Under the pieces are notes generated by a model. That model was not told where the DNA came from. It made no database searches and saw only the letters and a list, made by a program, of their open reading frames with translations. 64,000 nt of DNA from Paenibacillus solani (GTDB taxonomy: Bacteria; Bacillota; Bacilli; Paenibacillales; Paenibacillaceae), in the NCBI RefSeq assembly GCF_001277345.1, contig NZ_LIUT01000008.1:178106-242105 (forward strand). Direction: 5' to 3'. This document shows, one piece after another, positions 8,491 through 18,078 of the stretch. The position numbers and the translations under genes are program-made. Within the stretch, counting starts at the first letter, position 1, and each line of letters starts with the position of its first letter.

Positions 8491-10319
8491 TGAAGTGGCT
8501 GTCCTTCTTCCGCACGATCCAGGCGAAGGTCATCATTATTTATGTCCTTCTCATTCTGATCGCGATGCAGCTGATCGGAGTGTATTTTGTGAGTGCGATG
8601 AAGAACTCGCTGACCAGCAACTTCACGAAGGACTTGCAGGAGCGCGCCGAGCTGATGTCGGTGCTGGCGGCCAAGACTCTTGGTGGAGAGAATGATTCGG
8701 AAGACGATTCGAACGACAGCCTGCGTATTATGGTGAACAATCTGTTCAATCTGAACGGAGCCGAGGTTCAGGTGCTGGATTCCACGGGGCGGGTTCTGAC
8801 GACTTCGTTGCCCTCCCATGCGGACTACGTGAACACCAAGAATACACAGACGGTTGTCAGCCGGGCCTTGCAGGGAATACAGGATAATGAAGAATACATT
8901 ATTGATGATGATAATATCCGCAAAAAAGTGGTGGCAAAGCCCGTCATGTATAACGAGAAAATCGTTGGTGCCATCTACATTGTGGCCAGCATGAGCGAGC
9001 TGTACAGCACGATGCAGCGGATCAACAATATTTTTATATCGGGCATTCTGCTCGCACTCGGCTTGACTGCGGTGCTCGGCGTCATTCTGTCGCATACGAT
9101 TACCCATCCGATCAAGGAGCTGACGAAGCATGCCCGGGCTGTCGCGGACGGCAAGTTCACCGAAACAACACCAGTCTTCGGCAGTGATGAGATCGGCCAG
9201 CTCAGCCAGGCGTTCAATTATATGACCAGCCGTCTGCGCGAAGCCCTCTCCCAGAACGAAGAAGAGAAGGAGAAACTCGCGTCGATTCTGACCAATATGA
9301 GTGACGGGGTCATTGCAACTGATGAAGCGGACAGAGTCATCCTGATGAACCGACGCGCCAGTGAGATGCTAGGCGTAGAGGGTGAAGAGCTGGCGGGGTA
9401 TGGCATTGGCTCTTTGCTGGGGCTCGAGGAGTCTGAGCTGGAAGCTCTGGCTCGCGGTGAGGGCCATGACTCCAAGCTGCTGGAAATTATCCCACGGGAG
9501 GACGGCGACCCCTTCATGATGCGCGTGACGTTTACTCCGATACATCGGCGCGAGATCGGCATCACTGGAACGATTGCCGTACTGCAGGATGTTACCGAGC
9601 AGGAGAAGCTGGAAGCCTCCCGGCGGGAATTCGTAGCGAATGTATCGCATGAGCTGCGTACACCGCTGACAACAATCAAGAGTTACACGGAAGCGCTGGA
9701 AGACGGGGCTCTGGAAGACAAACAGATGGGGCCGCGGTTTGTCGGTGTCATACAGAACGAGACGGGCCGGATGATCCGTCTTGTTACAGATCTGCTCCAT
9801 CTATCACGTCTCGACTCCAAGGAGGCAGCACTCCATAAGGAACGGACGGATATTGTGGAGATGCTGGAAGATGTAGAGGACCGTTTCTCTTTCCAAATGA
9901 AGCAGAAGCATATTCGTACGATTATTGAGGTAAGACCGGGCGTTTCTACGGCTATGCTGGACCGGGACGGAATCGATCAGGTACTGGATAACTTGATATC
10001 CAATGCCTTGAAATATACGCCGGACGGGGGCACCATCACCTTGGATGCAAGCATTACAGAGGATGGCATGCTGTCCTTATCGGTGAAGGATACCGGGATT
10101 GGTATACCGAAGAAGGACCTGGATCGAATCTTTGAGCGCTTCTACCGGGTTGATAAGGCAAGGACTCGCAATTTAGGTGGGACCGGTCTCGGTCTGTCCA
10201 TTGCCCGGGAAATTGTCAGGGCACACGGAGGGTTTATAACGCTGCAATCGGAGCTGGAGAAAGGGACCACCGTAGCCTTTACGATACCCCTGAATGATGA
10301 GGGGAGGGCTTTGACGTGA
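8490..10319 (+). CDS. walK: Cell-wall sensor histidine kinase WalK (YycG)
   Basis: Membrane kinase of 609 residues controlling WalR. Domains in order: TM1 (about 12-32), extracytoplasmic sensor (about 35-180), TM2 (about 182-204), HAMP (about 205-258), PAS (about 262-370), HisKA with FVANVSHELRTPLTTIKSY (about 378-396; His384 region) and HATPase_c with DNLISNALKYTPDGG, DTGIGIP and GTGLGLS. The four cytoplasmic modules and the H-box match WalK. An acidic Glu/Asp-rich patch follows TM1. Start and stop overlap neighbouring genes, so the operon is translationally coupled. Confidence 0.95.
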   Translation: MKWLSFFRTIQAKVIIIYVLLILIAMQLIGVYFVSAMKNSLTSNFTKDLQERAELMSVLAAKTLGGENDSEDDSNDSLRIMVNNLFNLNGAEVQVLDSTGRVLTTSLPSHADYVNTKNTQTVVSRALQGIQDNEEYIIDDDNIRKKVVAKPVMYNEKIVGAIYIVASMSELYSTMQRINNIFISGILLALGLTAVLGVILSHTITHPIKELTKHARAVADGKFTETTPVFGSDEIGQLSQAFNYMTSRLREALSQNEEEKEKLASILTNMSDGVIATDEADRVILMNRRASEMLGVEGEELAGYGIGSLLGLEESELEALARGEGHDSKLLEIIPREDGDPFMMRVTFTPIHRREIGITGTIAVLQDVTEQEKLEASRREFVANVSHELRTPLTTIKSYTEALEDGALEDKQMGPRFVGVIQNETGRMIRLVTDLLHLSRLDSKEAALHKERTDIVEMLEDVEDRFSFQMKQKHIRTIIEVRPGVSTAMLDRDGIDQVLDNLISNALKYTPDGGTITLDASITEDGMLSLSVKDTGIGIPKKDLDRIFERFYRVDKARTRNLGGTGLGLSIAREIVRAHGGFITLQSELEKGTTVAFTIPLNDEGRALT

Positions 10320-11593
10320 AGGAACGCATGAAAACGGTACTTCTGGTCGTGCTAGTGGTTGGCAGTTTGCTGCAGAGTTATGTATTGATCTTCCGCTTTC
10401 CGGGCAGTGATTCGGTTGTCCAATCGAAGAACGCTTATATTCGAACTGAAGAGATGGGGCCGGAGGAGAAACCTGAGAATTTGCTCTTCCCCGATAAGAT
10501 GATCATTCATCTGGGCGAAGACCAGCATACGGTGTTCTATCCCAATGACACTTTCTACAATCTCGTATTTAACCGGCTTAAAGGCCGGACATTTGATCAT
10601 TTTCAGCGGCGGATGGTCAGCAATATCGATTGGCCCAAGGTTCGGTCGGAAAATCGGGGGATTGAACTGAGCTTTGATTCAGGAATTCCGGTTACCTTGC
10701 TGCAAAAGATCATGCAGATCGTGCCGGATCCCCTGTTTGAAGGGGAAAGCATCAACAAGATGTGGCTGTACAGCGTCGAGGGCGAGGGTAAGATCCATGT
10801 CATGTTCTTCAGTACGGAGGGTGATGTCGTTTATGAAGCGGCACAGGCCGATTTGACCGTGCAGGACGTAGACCAGTTGGTGGATTTCGGGTTAAACTGG
10901 ACGCCGTATAAGATGGTGGATGGCCGCTATTATATTCCGGTGAAGGAACTGAGCCTGCTCAGTGTTGAGCTGCCGATTGGCGAGTATACGGTGGAGCAAA
11001 TGCAGCGGAGCCTGTTTTTTGACCCTAGCATCACCCGTAATATCCGGGAAAAAGACGGATCCGAAATTTATACGGACAGCAAGCGGAGTCTGCAGGTGGA
11101 TCAAGGGCAGAAATGGATCAGCTATACCGATCCGGCTGCACCGCCATCGGGCGAAAACAGCCCCGGCAAGGATGTGCTGGCCGCTATCGATTTTGTGAAC
11201 CAGCATGGAGGCTGGAACGGTATGTATAGGCTGTGGAAGGCCGGCAAATCCGAGGATCGGACCCTGGTCAAATTCCAGCAGTACTATGGCGGGTTCCCTA
11301 TTCTTAATACACCAGGCTTCCATTATGGCATGATGGAATTGGACCTGCAGCAAGGAACGGTAACGTCCTATGAGCGCTCATTGTTCTACCTGGAATCAGG
11401 GACCATCCAAAAACGGATGGCAAAGCTGTCAGGAGGCGAGACTTTGGAGACGAAGCTGATGCCATATATTAAGAATAATTCAGTTGCTGACCTGAATCCG
11501 GCGTATTTGCCAGTGCAGACGGAGGGTCGCTTAAGGCTGAAGCCTGTGTGGGCCATTGAACTTCGGAACGGAACCGTCATAACCATCGAATAA
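10316..11593 (+). CDS. walH: WalRK regulatory membrane protein WalH (YycH)
   Basis: Second component of the WalK-modulating pair WalH/WalI. The 425-residue protein has one N-terminal anchor (about residues 5-24, LLVVLVVGSLLQSYVLIF) followed by an extracytoplasmic domain. In Bacillus, WalH and WalI contact WalK in the membrane and adjust its activity. The GTG start at 10316 overlaps the walK stop (GTGA) and has GGGGAGGG 8 nt upstream. An ATG four codons later is the alternative. Sequence conservation in this family is low, so the call rests on length, topology and place between walK and walI. Confidence 0.9.
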   Translation: MKERMKTVLLVVLVVGSLLQSYVLIFRFPGSDSVVQSKNAYIRTEEMGPEEKPENLLFPDKMIIHLGEDQHTVFYPNDTFYNLVFNRLKGRTFDHFQRRMVSNIDWPKVRSENRGIELSFDSGIPVTLLQKIMQIVPDPLFEGESINKMWLYSVEGEGKIHVMFFSTEGDVVYEAAQADLTVQDVDQLVDFGLNWTPYKMVDGRYYIPVKELSLLSVELPIGEYTVEQMQRSLFFDPSITRNIREKDGSEIYTDSKRSLQVDQGQKWISYTDPAAPPSGENSPGKDVLAAIDFVNQHGGWNGMYRLWKAGKSEDRTLVKFQQYYGGFPILNTPGFHYGMMELDLQQGTVTSYERSLFYLESGTIQKRMAKLSGGETLETKLMPYIKNNSVADLNPAYLPVQTEGRLRLKPVWAIELRNGTVITIE

Positions 11594-11639
11594 AAAACGG
11601 ACCACCGTTCACTAAAATCGTCGTAAAGGAGGAAGAATC

Positions 11640-12389
11640 GTGGATTGGGGCCGTGCCAAAAATGTACTGATATACGCGTTTTTGCTGCTGAATCTGGTGC
11701 TGGGATATCAGCTGTGGATGGATTACCGGGAGCAGGTCGGCTCCAATCTCGATGTTACCTCGCTTTCCGAGAGTACGCAGCAGTTGATGGAGGAGAATGG
11801 GATACAAGTGTTAAGTCCCATTCCCACGGATACGCCGCAGCTGCCCAAAATCAATTATATTTACAGCGCCGAGGCTCAGGGAGAGCCGGTTAGTTTAGAG
11901 CAGCCTGTTGACACGAAACTCGTCTATTCGGACGAGAAAGAATTCAGGACTGCGCTGGAGGGCAAGATCGCTGACATGGGGAACTATCGCCATGATGAGC
12001 CATCGGACAAGGAGAATATCTTCATTTTCCGTCCGCTGGTGCAGAAAGAGTGGCCAATGTTTAATGTACAGTTGGAGTTTATTCATGAATCTCAGAAAAT
12101 TCATGCATTTCGCGCCCCTGTGTTTGAGATTCTGCAGAGCAGCGATATGGAGGAACAGAAGGTTCTGCCCGCATCGAAGGCATTGGAAACACTTATTGAA
12201 CGTAACTTTATTCCGCCGGATTCGGCGGTACGCGATATTCAGCTTGGCTACTATGGGCAATTGTTTAATACGGAGGATCAGTTGGCAGCACCAACCTGGC
12301 GGTTTACACTAGATCATGGCGAGATGATCTATGTGCAGGGCATCAGCGGGGATGTGCTTACGCCAAAAAGCGATACAACAAAGGAGTAA
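11640..12389 (+). CDS. walI: WalRK regulatory membrane protein WalI (YycI)
   Basis: A 249-residue protein with a short cytoplasmic start MDWGRAKN, one anchor (about 9-27) and an extracytoplasmic domain similar in fold to the WalH C-terminal part. The MDWGRAK start is characteristic of YycI. The start is GTG at 11640 with AAAGGAGG about 6 nt upstream. A 46-nt gap separates it from walH, and walJ follows at once. It is expected to act with WalH on WalK. Confidence 0.9.
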   Translation: MDWGRAKNVLIYAFLLLNLVLGYQLWMDYREQVGSNLDVTSLSESTQQLMEENGIQVLSPIPTDTPQLPKINYIYSAEAQGEPVSLEQPVDTKLVYSDEKEFRTALEGKIADMGNYRHDEPSDKENIFIFRPLVQKEWPMFNVQLEFIHESQKIHAFRAPVFEILQSSDMEEQKVLPASKALETLIERNFIPPDSAVRDIQLGYYGQLFNTEDQLAAPTWRFTLDHGEMIYVQGISGDVLTPKSDTTKE

Positions 12390-12396
12390 CAAGACT

Positions 12397-13200
12397 ATGG
12401 GGATATCATTTTCCGTGCTGTCGAGCGGCTCAACGGGCAATGCAACCATTGTCCGCAATGAGGATACGACACTGCTGATTGATGCGGGACTGAGTGCGCG
12501 TCGCATTGATGAACTGCTGAAAGAACGCGAAATGATGGGGGAAGAGATCGACGGTATTCTGGTCACGCATGAGCATTCTGACCATATTCGGGGACTTGGC
12601 GCCGTGGCGCGCAAATACAATCTGCCGATATATGCGAATGAGAAGACATGGGAAGCGATGAGTAAGTCGCTGGGAAAGATCGCAGAGGAGAACCAGATTG
12701 TGCTGGAGAGTCATGAAGTCAAGGATTTTGGCACGCTGCGGGTGGAGCCGTTTGAAATCTCTCACGATGCAGCAGCACCAATGGGTTATTGTTTCTATGA
12801 TGGCGACGAGAAACTGGGTGTAGCTACAGACCTGGGCTATGTCAGCGATAAAGTGAAGAAAGCGCTAGAAGGGTCCGATGTGCTGGTGCTCGAAGCCAAT
12901 CATGATATCGAGATGCTCCGAATGGGGCGGTATCCTTGGAATACCAAACGCCGGATTCTCGGCGACATGGGGCATTTGTCCAATAACTCGGCAGGCGATG
13001 CGTTAAGCGAGCTGCTGACAGGGGATACCAAGCGGACTTATCTTGCTCATCTCAGCCTCGATCACAATATGATGGATTTGGCGAAAATGACTGTCCGCGA
13101 TACGATGGAGGACCGCGGCTGCTTCTTCAAGGATAGTGAGTTCAAATTATGCGATACGTATTATAACCGCCCGACGCCTTGGGATAAGGTGGGGGAATAA
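12397..13200 (+). CDS. walJ: MBL-fold hydrolase WalJ (YycJ)
   Basis: Metallo-beta-lactamase-fold phosphodiesterase/exonuclease-type protein, 267 residues, cytoplasmic. The metal-binding motif THEHSDH is present (about residues 57-63), with further ligands in the typical places (VLEANHD, YLAHLSLDHN). In Bacillales it is encoded at the end of the wal operon and has been linked to DNA repair and to coordination of wall synthesis with division. The frame runs upstream to 12331, but AAGGAG at 12381 and the conserved N-terminus (ISFSVLSSGSTGN) point to the ATG at 12397. Confidence 0.92.
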   Translation: MGISFSVLSSGSTGNATIVRNEDTTLLIDAGLSARRIDELLKEREMMGEEIDGILVTHEHSDHIRGLGAVARKYNLPIYANEKTWEAMSKSLGKIAEENQIVLESHEVKDFGTLRVEPFEISHDAAAPMGYCFYDGDEKLGVATDLGYVSDKVKKALEGSDVLVLEANHDIEMLRMGRYPWNTKRRILGDMGHLSNNSAGDALSELLTGDTKRTYLAHLSLDHNMMDLAKMTVRDTMEDRGCFFKDSEFKLCDTYYNRPTPWDKVGE

Positions 13201-13236
13201 TAGTTCAGCCATCATATATCAAAACTATCTTAATAG

Positions 13237-13278
13237 AACAGCCCCGTAATCATGGATCTATGATTATGGGGCTGTTAT
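13237..13278 (+). terminator. Terminator of the wal operon
   Basis: AACAGCCCCGTAATCAT (from 13237) pairs with ATGATTATGGGGCTGTT, ending at 13276, with a 6-nt loop. The long stem makes a strong operon end. Confidence 0.85.
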
Positions 13279-13330
13279 TCCGTCTTTGTGCAATGCCGTG
13301 GAGCTGTGGGAGCTTGGGTTGTTTTAAGGC

Positions 13331-13594
13331 TTAACGCTTGCTGAGACTCTCTTGCGCCATACGCACCATCTCCCGGACCATGGAACCGCCAATCGCGCCG
13401 CCGACTTTACCAGCCTGTCCGGTAGTGAGGTCGCTGTTGTCGCCCGGCTTCAATGGAACACCGAGAGTTCGGGCAACCTCGTATTTGAGGTCCTGTTGTC
13501 TCTGCGGGTCCACTTGATAGCCTTCGTTACGCATCACATTCGTCATAAATTGCTGCATCTCGGGACTGCGGTGCCGCCTTGATCTTCTTGCCAT
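13331..13594 (-). CDS. Alpha/beta-type small acid-soluble spore protein
   Basis: DNA-binding protein of the spore core that protects DNA from UV and chemicals and is degraded at germination. The 87-residue product has the two SASP signatures: LKYEVARTLGVPL, which holds the germination-protease cleavage region, and GKVGGAIGGSMVREMVRMAQ. The longer frame to 13636 is rejected, because AAGGAGG stands 10 nt before the ATG at 13594 on the - strand. It shows that the host sporulates. The N-terminal RRSRRHRS is more basic than in Bacillus SspA-D. The 284-nt gap up to 13878 shows nothing. Confidence 0.92.
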   Translation of the reverse strand: MARRSRRHRSPEMQQFMTNVMRNEGYQVDPQRQQDLKYEVARTLGVPLKPGDNSDLTTGQAGKVGGAIGGSMVREMVRMAQESLSKR

Positions 13595-13878
13595 ATCGAT
13601 CACCCTCCTTGCAGTTTGGTTTCCCCTACATAACATTCCCTGCGGGTAAACCGCAAATGTATGGATAACCTGACCAACTAAACAATACCAGGAGAAGATG
13701 AGTAGGAGTGATCAGCGTTCGCGCTTCATGTACTGATAGGATGATAGGCGTGCGCACTGCTTCCTGTGAGTAAGATGCGCGGTTCGGCACGCTTGGATGG
13801 CTGTCGGCCATAGTAGTAGAATGTTGGACAGCGCTTGAATCTCGAACTGACGATAGATCCTTTGAACCTCAATTGTAT

Positions 13879-14634
13879 TCAGAGGCTGGGTTGTTTGCGG
13901 AAGGTCATTGGAGTAACCCCGGTTTCCCGCTTGAATACAGCGCAGAATTGGGAGTCCTTGGCGAATCCTGATTCACTAGCCACTTGTGAGATGGTCATTT
14001 CGGTATGCAGCAGCAGGGACTTGGCATGATTCAGCCGTTTGCGCAGCAAATAATGCTGGGGAGAGACGCCGGTTGTTTCCTTAAACAAATGGCGGAAGCG
14101 CTCATAACTGTATCCGGACATGCTGGCCAACGTTTCGCCGGCTATTTTTTGCTGAAAATGCTCGTCCATATAATTGATGGCGTATTTCAGCCGTCCTTCA
14201 TCAGGCTGGAGATGCTTGTTCAGTCCAACGAGGCGCTGGATTTGCGTGGTCAATTCGCTTACGAGCAGATTGAGCATTTCGTAATATCCCTCCTGCTGGG
14301 AGGTAAACTCATATTCCATGCGAAGAATCAGCTGCTGAATTGTATGTTTATCGTCATCCTCAATGACTTTGTTTATGTTGCGGATGGCCTCTTCCTGTTC
14401 GCAGAGAAAGCCGATGAAGAGCAGCTCCGAATCGGAGGTATGCTTCTCATCGTGCAGAGTATGCGGAGAAATAAGGGCAAACGTATGCGGTTTGAAGGTG
14501 AAATTAGTTGTCCCGATCCGCGTATTTCCGCTTCCGCCGAAATAGTAAACAAGTTCATAGCATTTATGCTGATGAAGGTGAATGTAGGTGTCTTTTGGAT
14601 GGTGAGTATGAAAAAGAAACAGCAATCGGTCCAT
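13879..14634 (-). CDS. AraC-family transcriptional regulator
   Basis: Sugar-operon type regulator of 251 residues: N-terminal cupin-like sensing domain (about 1-130, with HLHQHKCYELVYYFGG) and C-terminal double helix-turn-helix (about 155-250) with FQQKIAGETLASMSGYSYERF and the ending SQFCAVFKRETGVTPMTFR. AAGGAGG lies a few nt before the ATG at 14634; the upstream ATG of the frame lacks a site. It is divergent from the importer operon at 14880-19026, which it probably controls in response to the transported solute. Confidence 0.9.
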   Translation of the reverse strand: MDRLLFLFHTHHPKDTYIHLHQHKCYELVYYFGGSGNTRIGTTNFTFKPHTFALISPHTLHDEKHTSDSELLFIGFLCEQEEAIRNINKVIEDDDKHTIQQLILRMEYEFTSQQEGYYEMLNLLVSELTTQIQRLVGLNKHLQPDEGRLKYAINYMDEHFQQKIAGETLASMSGYSYERFRHLFKETTGVSPQHYLLRKRLNHAKSLLLHTEMTISQVASESGFAKDSQFCAVFKRETGVTPMTFRKQPSL

Positions 14635-14879
14635 TGTTCCCCTCCTTGTGGCTAACATTAGCCGATTATTGTAAAAAGACGACCGAAAACGGGTAATATC
14701 CCGTCCGTATTATTGGTATTATCCTATCAGTTAGTTCCTATTATGACAATTCACAAGGCGTGTCAGCTTAAGCATGAGGATACGTCTCTATATGTATTGT
14801 CGGTATTTTTTGTGATTTTCGTTACTTGCTTCAGCTTAGGGACCAACCACAAAAGAGAAAAACGGGGGATCAGCTTATC

Positions 14880-16235
14880 ATGGTATTTTCTAAAAAGAGA
14901 AGCTTTACAATGTTAGCGGCCTTACTCATGGTTTCACTATTGCTCTCCGCATGTTCCGGGTCTAAAACGGACAGCAGCACAGCGGCTGAAACGGATAAGG
15001 CTTCAGATTCGAAGACTTTGACAATTATGGCGGAAACCAGTTCGCATGCCGATGCATTCAAGAGCATCATTCCTGACTTCGAGGAAAAGTACGGCGTGAA
15101 AGTGAATGTCGTGGAAATGCCTTACGACCAGTATCAACAACATCTTAAATTAAAATTTATCTCGGATCAGGCCGAGTTCGATTTGGCTTATGTACCGATC
15201 GGCTGGGTACCTGAATTTCAGCTTGCTGACTATATCACTCCGATTGCCACAGAGCAGGCCAAGCTGGATGAGCTCGAGCTGGATGACTTTCCAGGGATCG
15301 ACAATGCCTACTTTGGAGCGGACAAGCAGCTCTATTTCCTTCCTTATATGAATGAAACGCACGGCATTCTGTATCGGACCGATCTGTTTGAGGATGCGGC
15401 TGAGAAGAAAGCGTTCCAGGACAAATATGGTTATGAACTGCAGCCGCCACAAACGATGCAGCAGTATAAGGACATCGCAGAGTTCTTTACCCGTCCGGAT
15501 GAGAATCTGTATGGCGTGACCCTGATGGGCGAGAACAGCATCCTGTCCGGATTTGGATTCTATAACCGTCTGTTTAACTATGGCGGAGACTTATATGATA
15601 GCAATTATAAGCAGCAATTCAATAATGAAGCAGGTCTGAATGCGCTGAATGACTTCAAGGAGTTGTTCCAGTATGCGTCTCCTGCTGCTAAACAATACGG
15701 TTGGTCGGATGCTTCCTCCGAGTTCCTGCAAGGGCGCAGCGCGATGGCAGAAATGGCTACCACGGTTGCTCAAATGGCACAGGATCCGAATCAGTCCACC
15801 ATTGTTGGTAAAGTCGGATTTACGGCTATTCCGGCAAATGACGCCAATACGAGCGACATTAAACGTTTCTATCTGCCATACGGCTTTGTCATGACGAAGA
15901 ATTCCGACAATCAGGAAGCTGCGTTCCAATGGCTGGAGTTTGCAACGAGCCAGGAAATGATGGAGAAGGCAGCGCCAGTAGGAAACATTCCTGCCCGTAC
16001 TTCGGCACTGACTGGAAAACTGGCTTCGGAATACAGCTTCTATAAGCCGCATGCGGACATCATGAATTCTTTCCGTCTGGAGACGCTGCCGCTGATTCCG
16101 GAAGGATCGACAATTACAGGCGAAATTCTGCCGAATGCCGTCGTGAAATATATGTTCGGCGAGCGTTCCGCTGAGGATGCGCTGAAAGAAGCGGCAACCG
16201 AATTTGATGAATTGATGAAATCGCGAGGATACTAA
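14880..16235 (+). CDS. ABC importer solute-binding lipoprotein (family 1)
   Basis: Extracellular solute-binding protein of a carbohydrate-type importer, 451 residues. Signal peptide with lipobox LLSACSG (lipidated Cys25), followed by a Ser/Thr/Asp-rich tether and the family-1 fold: FEEKYGVKVNVVEMPYDQY early, and RSAMAEMATTVAQM and AFQWLEFATSQEMMEK in the C-terminal lobe. The start at 14880 gives a proper signal peptide. First gene of the operon with two permeases and a nucleoside hydrolase. A hairpin directly after it probably raises its level over the permeases. Confidence 0.9.
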   Translation: MVFSKKRSFTMLAALLMVSLLLSACSGSKTDSSTAAETDKASDSKTLTIMAETSSHADAFKSIIPDFEEKYGVKVNVVEMPYDQYQQHLKLKFISDQAEFDLAYVPIGWVPEFQLADYITPIATEQAKLDELELDDFPGIDNAYFGADKQLYFLPYMNETHGILYRTDLFEDAAEKKAFQDKYGYELQPPQTMQQYKDIAEFFTRPDENLYGVTLMGENSILSGFGFYNRLFNYGGDLYDSNYKQQFNNEAGLNALNDFKELFQYASPAAKQYGWSDASSEFLQGRSAMAEMATTVAQMAQDPNQSTIVGKVGFTAIPANDANTSDIKRFYLPYGFVMTKNSDNQEAAFQWLEFATSQEMMEKAAPVGNIPARTSALTGKLASEYSFYKPHADIMNSFRLETLPLIPEGSTITGEILPNAVVKYMFGERSAEDALKEAATEFDELMKSRGY

Positions 16236-16269
16236 GGATCTTACATGTATGACAGCAGCTTGCTGCTAT

Positions 16270-16300
16270 GAGAAAAGGAAGGGGCACCCTTCCTTTTCTC
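16270..16300 (+). promoter_or_regulatory. Intra-operon hairpin after the binding-protein gene
   Basis: GAGAAAAGGAAGGG (16270-16283), loop GCA, CCCTTCCTTTTCTC (16287-16300): a perfect 14-bp stem without a proper T-run, located between the binding-protein gene and the permeases. Such stems commonly protect the upstream mRNA or terminate partially. Confidence 0.7.
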
Positions 16301-16333
16301 TATATTCTCTAACGTAAGGGCGGTTAATGAACA

Positions 16334-17215
16334 ATGCCATCTCAACCACGTGAAAGACTATGGTTCGTTTTGCCGGGCGTTCTGATCATCGTTCTGGTTC
16401 TGCTGATTCCAATATTGGCAGCACTGGGACTCAGTTTCTTCTCCTACCCGCTGCAGCGACCGGATCTGGGCATCCATTTCATTGGACTCGATAATTTCAA
16501 AAGACTTTTGGCAGACACCACCTTCATGAATTCGCTATGGAGAAGCGTTCAGTTTACGGTGGGCGCTGTTGCTTCCGAAATGATCGTGGGTACCATACTT
16601 GCCCTGTTGCTGAAGAGTCATGTGTGGGGGAAGTCATTTTTCAAAGTTGCTTTTATGGTTCCGATGATGATGGTTCCCGTTGTCGTCGGGGTAGCATGGA
16701 GATTGTTCCTGCTGCCGGATTTTACGCCGCTAGGTCCGATATTTCAATTTTTACACATTCCGTTTGATACATCAAAGCTGTTGACCGATCCGGGCTGGGC
16801 GATGTTCTCGGTCATTCTGGCGGATGTGTGGCAGTGGAGTCCGTTTGTCATGATTATGATGCTCGCGAACCTGCAAGGGATTCCGGACGATGTGTATGAG
16901 GCTGCTCAGATGGACGGGGCTTCCAGATGGAAGACCTTCTGGACGATGACCTTGCCTTTGGTTGCTCCAGCCCTGCTGTCTGTAGCGGTACTGCGGGCAA
17001 TGGATGCTGTACGGACCTTCGATTTGGTCTACATTTTGACCAGCGGTGGACCGGGTACGGCAACCGAGATGGTATCCGTATATAATTACAAAATTGCGTT
17101 TAGCCGTTATGACATGGGCTATGCATCGGCAGTCTCCACCGCGGTGATGATCGTGCTGGCTGTGGTTATATTCGGTGCGCTCTATATGCTTAGCCGGGGA
17201 GGGAAGAAGCGATGA
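16334..17215 (+). CDS. ABC importer permease, MalF/UgpA type
   Basis: Inner-membrane permease of 293 residues with six predicted helices and the cytoplasmic EAA loop EAAQMDGASRWKTFWTMTLP (about 190-209), which contacts the ATPase. The family imports oligosaccharides or related solutes (CUT1 class). Its stop overlaps the start of the next permease by 4 nt. No ATPase gene is found nearby, so a shared MsmX/UgpC-type ATPase encoded elsewhere is required. Confidence 0.92.
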   Translation: MPSQPRERLWFVLPGVLIIVLVLLIPILAALGLSFFSYPLQRPDLGIHFIGLDNFKRLLADTTFMNSLWRSVQFTVGAVASEMIVGTILALLLKSHVWGKSFFKVAFMVPMMMVPVVVGVAWRLFLLPDFTPLGPIFQFLHIPFDTSKLLTDPGWAMFSVILADVWQWSPFVMIMMLANLQGIPDDVYEAAQMDGASRWKTFWTMTLPLVAPALLSVAVLRAMDAVRTFDLVYILTSGGPGTATEMVSVYNYKIAFSRYDMGYASAVSTAVMIVLAVVIFGALYMLSRGGKKR

Positions 17216-18045
17216 ACAGCCGAAAACTGAAGATTCATCTGTTTACGGGATTTAAAACAGGGATACTTCTTCTGTTTTTCATCTTCTTCATGCTGCCGAT
17301 CGTATGGGTGGCACTGACATCGATTAAACGCCCGGTTGAGCAAATGGCCATTCCGCCGATCTGGTTCCCGGAGCAGCCGGTCTTTGACAGTTATCTGACG
17401 TTGTTTCAGAACCCGGATTTCGCGACAAGCTTGGTAAACAGCCTGCTGATATCGGGCGTGGCCACGCTAATCACCATCGTCATCGGGGCCATTGCAGCCT
17501 ATTCAATTGAACGCTTCCGTACCGGAGGCCGGATGCTGCCAAATCTGCTCTTGATGACGCGGATGATTCCGCCCGTGGTCGTGATTGTGCCGATCTTCCT
17601 GCTGGCTTACCGCGTAAATCTGCTGGATACGTATGTTCTGCTTATCATTACCTATTCTGCGCTAAATATGGCGCTAATTATATGGCTGCTCCGTTCCTTC
17701 TTCGCCCAGCTTCCTGTGGAGATGGAGGAAGCGGCGATGATAGACGGCTGTTCCCGCATCGGGTTATTCTTCCGCATCGTGCTGCCGGTGGTCATGCCGG
17801 GCATTGCGGCAGCAGGCCTGATCTGCTTCATCTTCTGCTGGAATGAGTTCCTGTTTGCAGTGACGCTGACAGGCTCCCATACGAAGACGATGCCGGTACT
17901 GACCAGCACTTTCGTGAGCGAGCGCGGCCTGGACCGGGGGTTAATGTCGGCCAGCGGTTTGGTATCCAGCTTGCCGGTGATTGTTTTGACGATTGTGTTC
18001 CAGCGCTATCTGGTGAGCGGACTCACCCAGGGAAGCGTGAAGTAA
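17212..18045 (+). CDS. ABC importer permease, MalG/UgpE type
   Basis: Second permease, 277 residues, six predicted helices, with the EAA loop EEAAMIDGCSRIGLFFRIVLP (about 175-195) and the typical C-terminal ending of an extracytoplasmic turn and last helix (FQRYLVSGLTQGSVK). It forms the heterodimeric channel with the preceding permease. The ATG lies in the overlap ATGA with the upstream gene, and the nucleoside hydrolase gene follows after 33 nt, so all four genes should be co-transcribed. Confidence 0.92.
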   Translation: MNSRKLKIHLFTGFKTGILLLFFIFFMLPIVWVALTSIKRPVEQMAIPPIWFPEQPVFDSYLTLFQNPDFATSLVNSLLISGVATLITIVIGAIAAYSIERFRTGGRMLPNLLLMTRMIPPVVVIVPIFLLAYRVNLLDTYVLLIITYSALNMALIIWLLRSFFAQLPVEMEEAAMIDGCSRIGLFFRIVLPVVMPGIAAAGLICFIFCWNEFLFAVTLTGSHTKTMPVLTSTFVSERGLDRGLMSASGLVSSLPVIVLTIVFQRYLVSGLTQGSVK

Positions 18046-18078
18046 TATTTTGTCGTATGAAGAGAGGGAGAATTTTAT

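Noticed and set aside
8454..9131. 225-residue - strand frame
   Set aside because: Opposite walK, no ribosome site, no recognisable domain.
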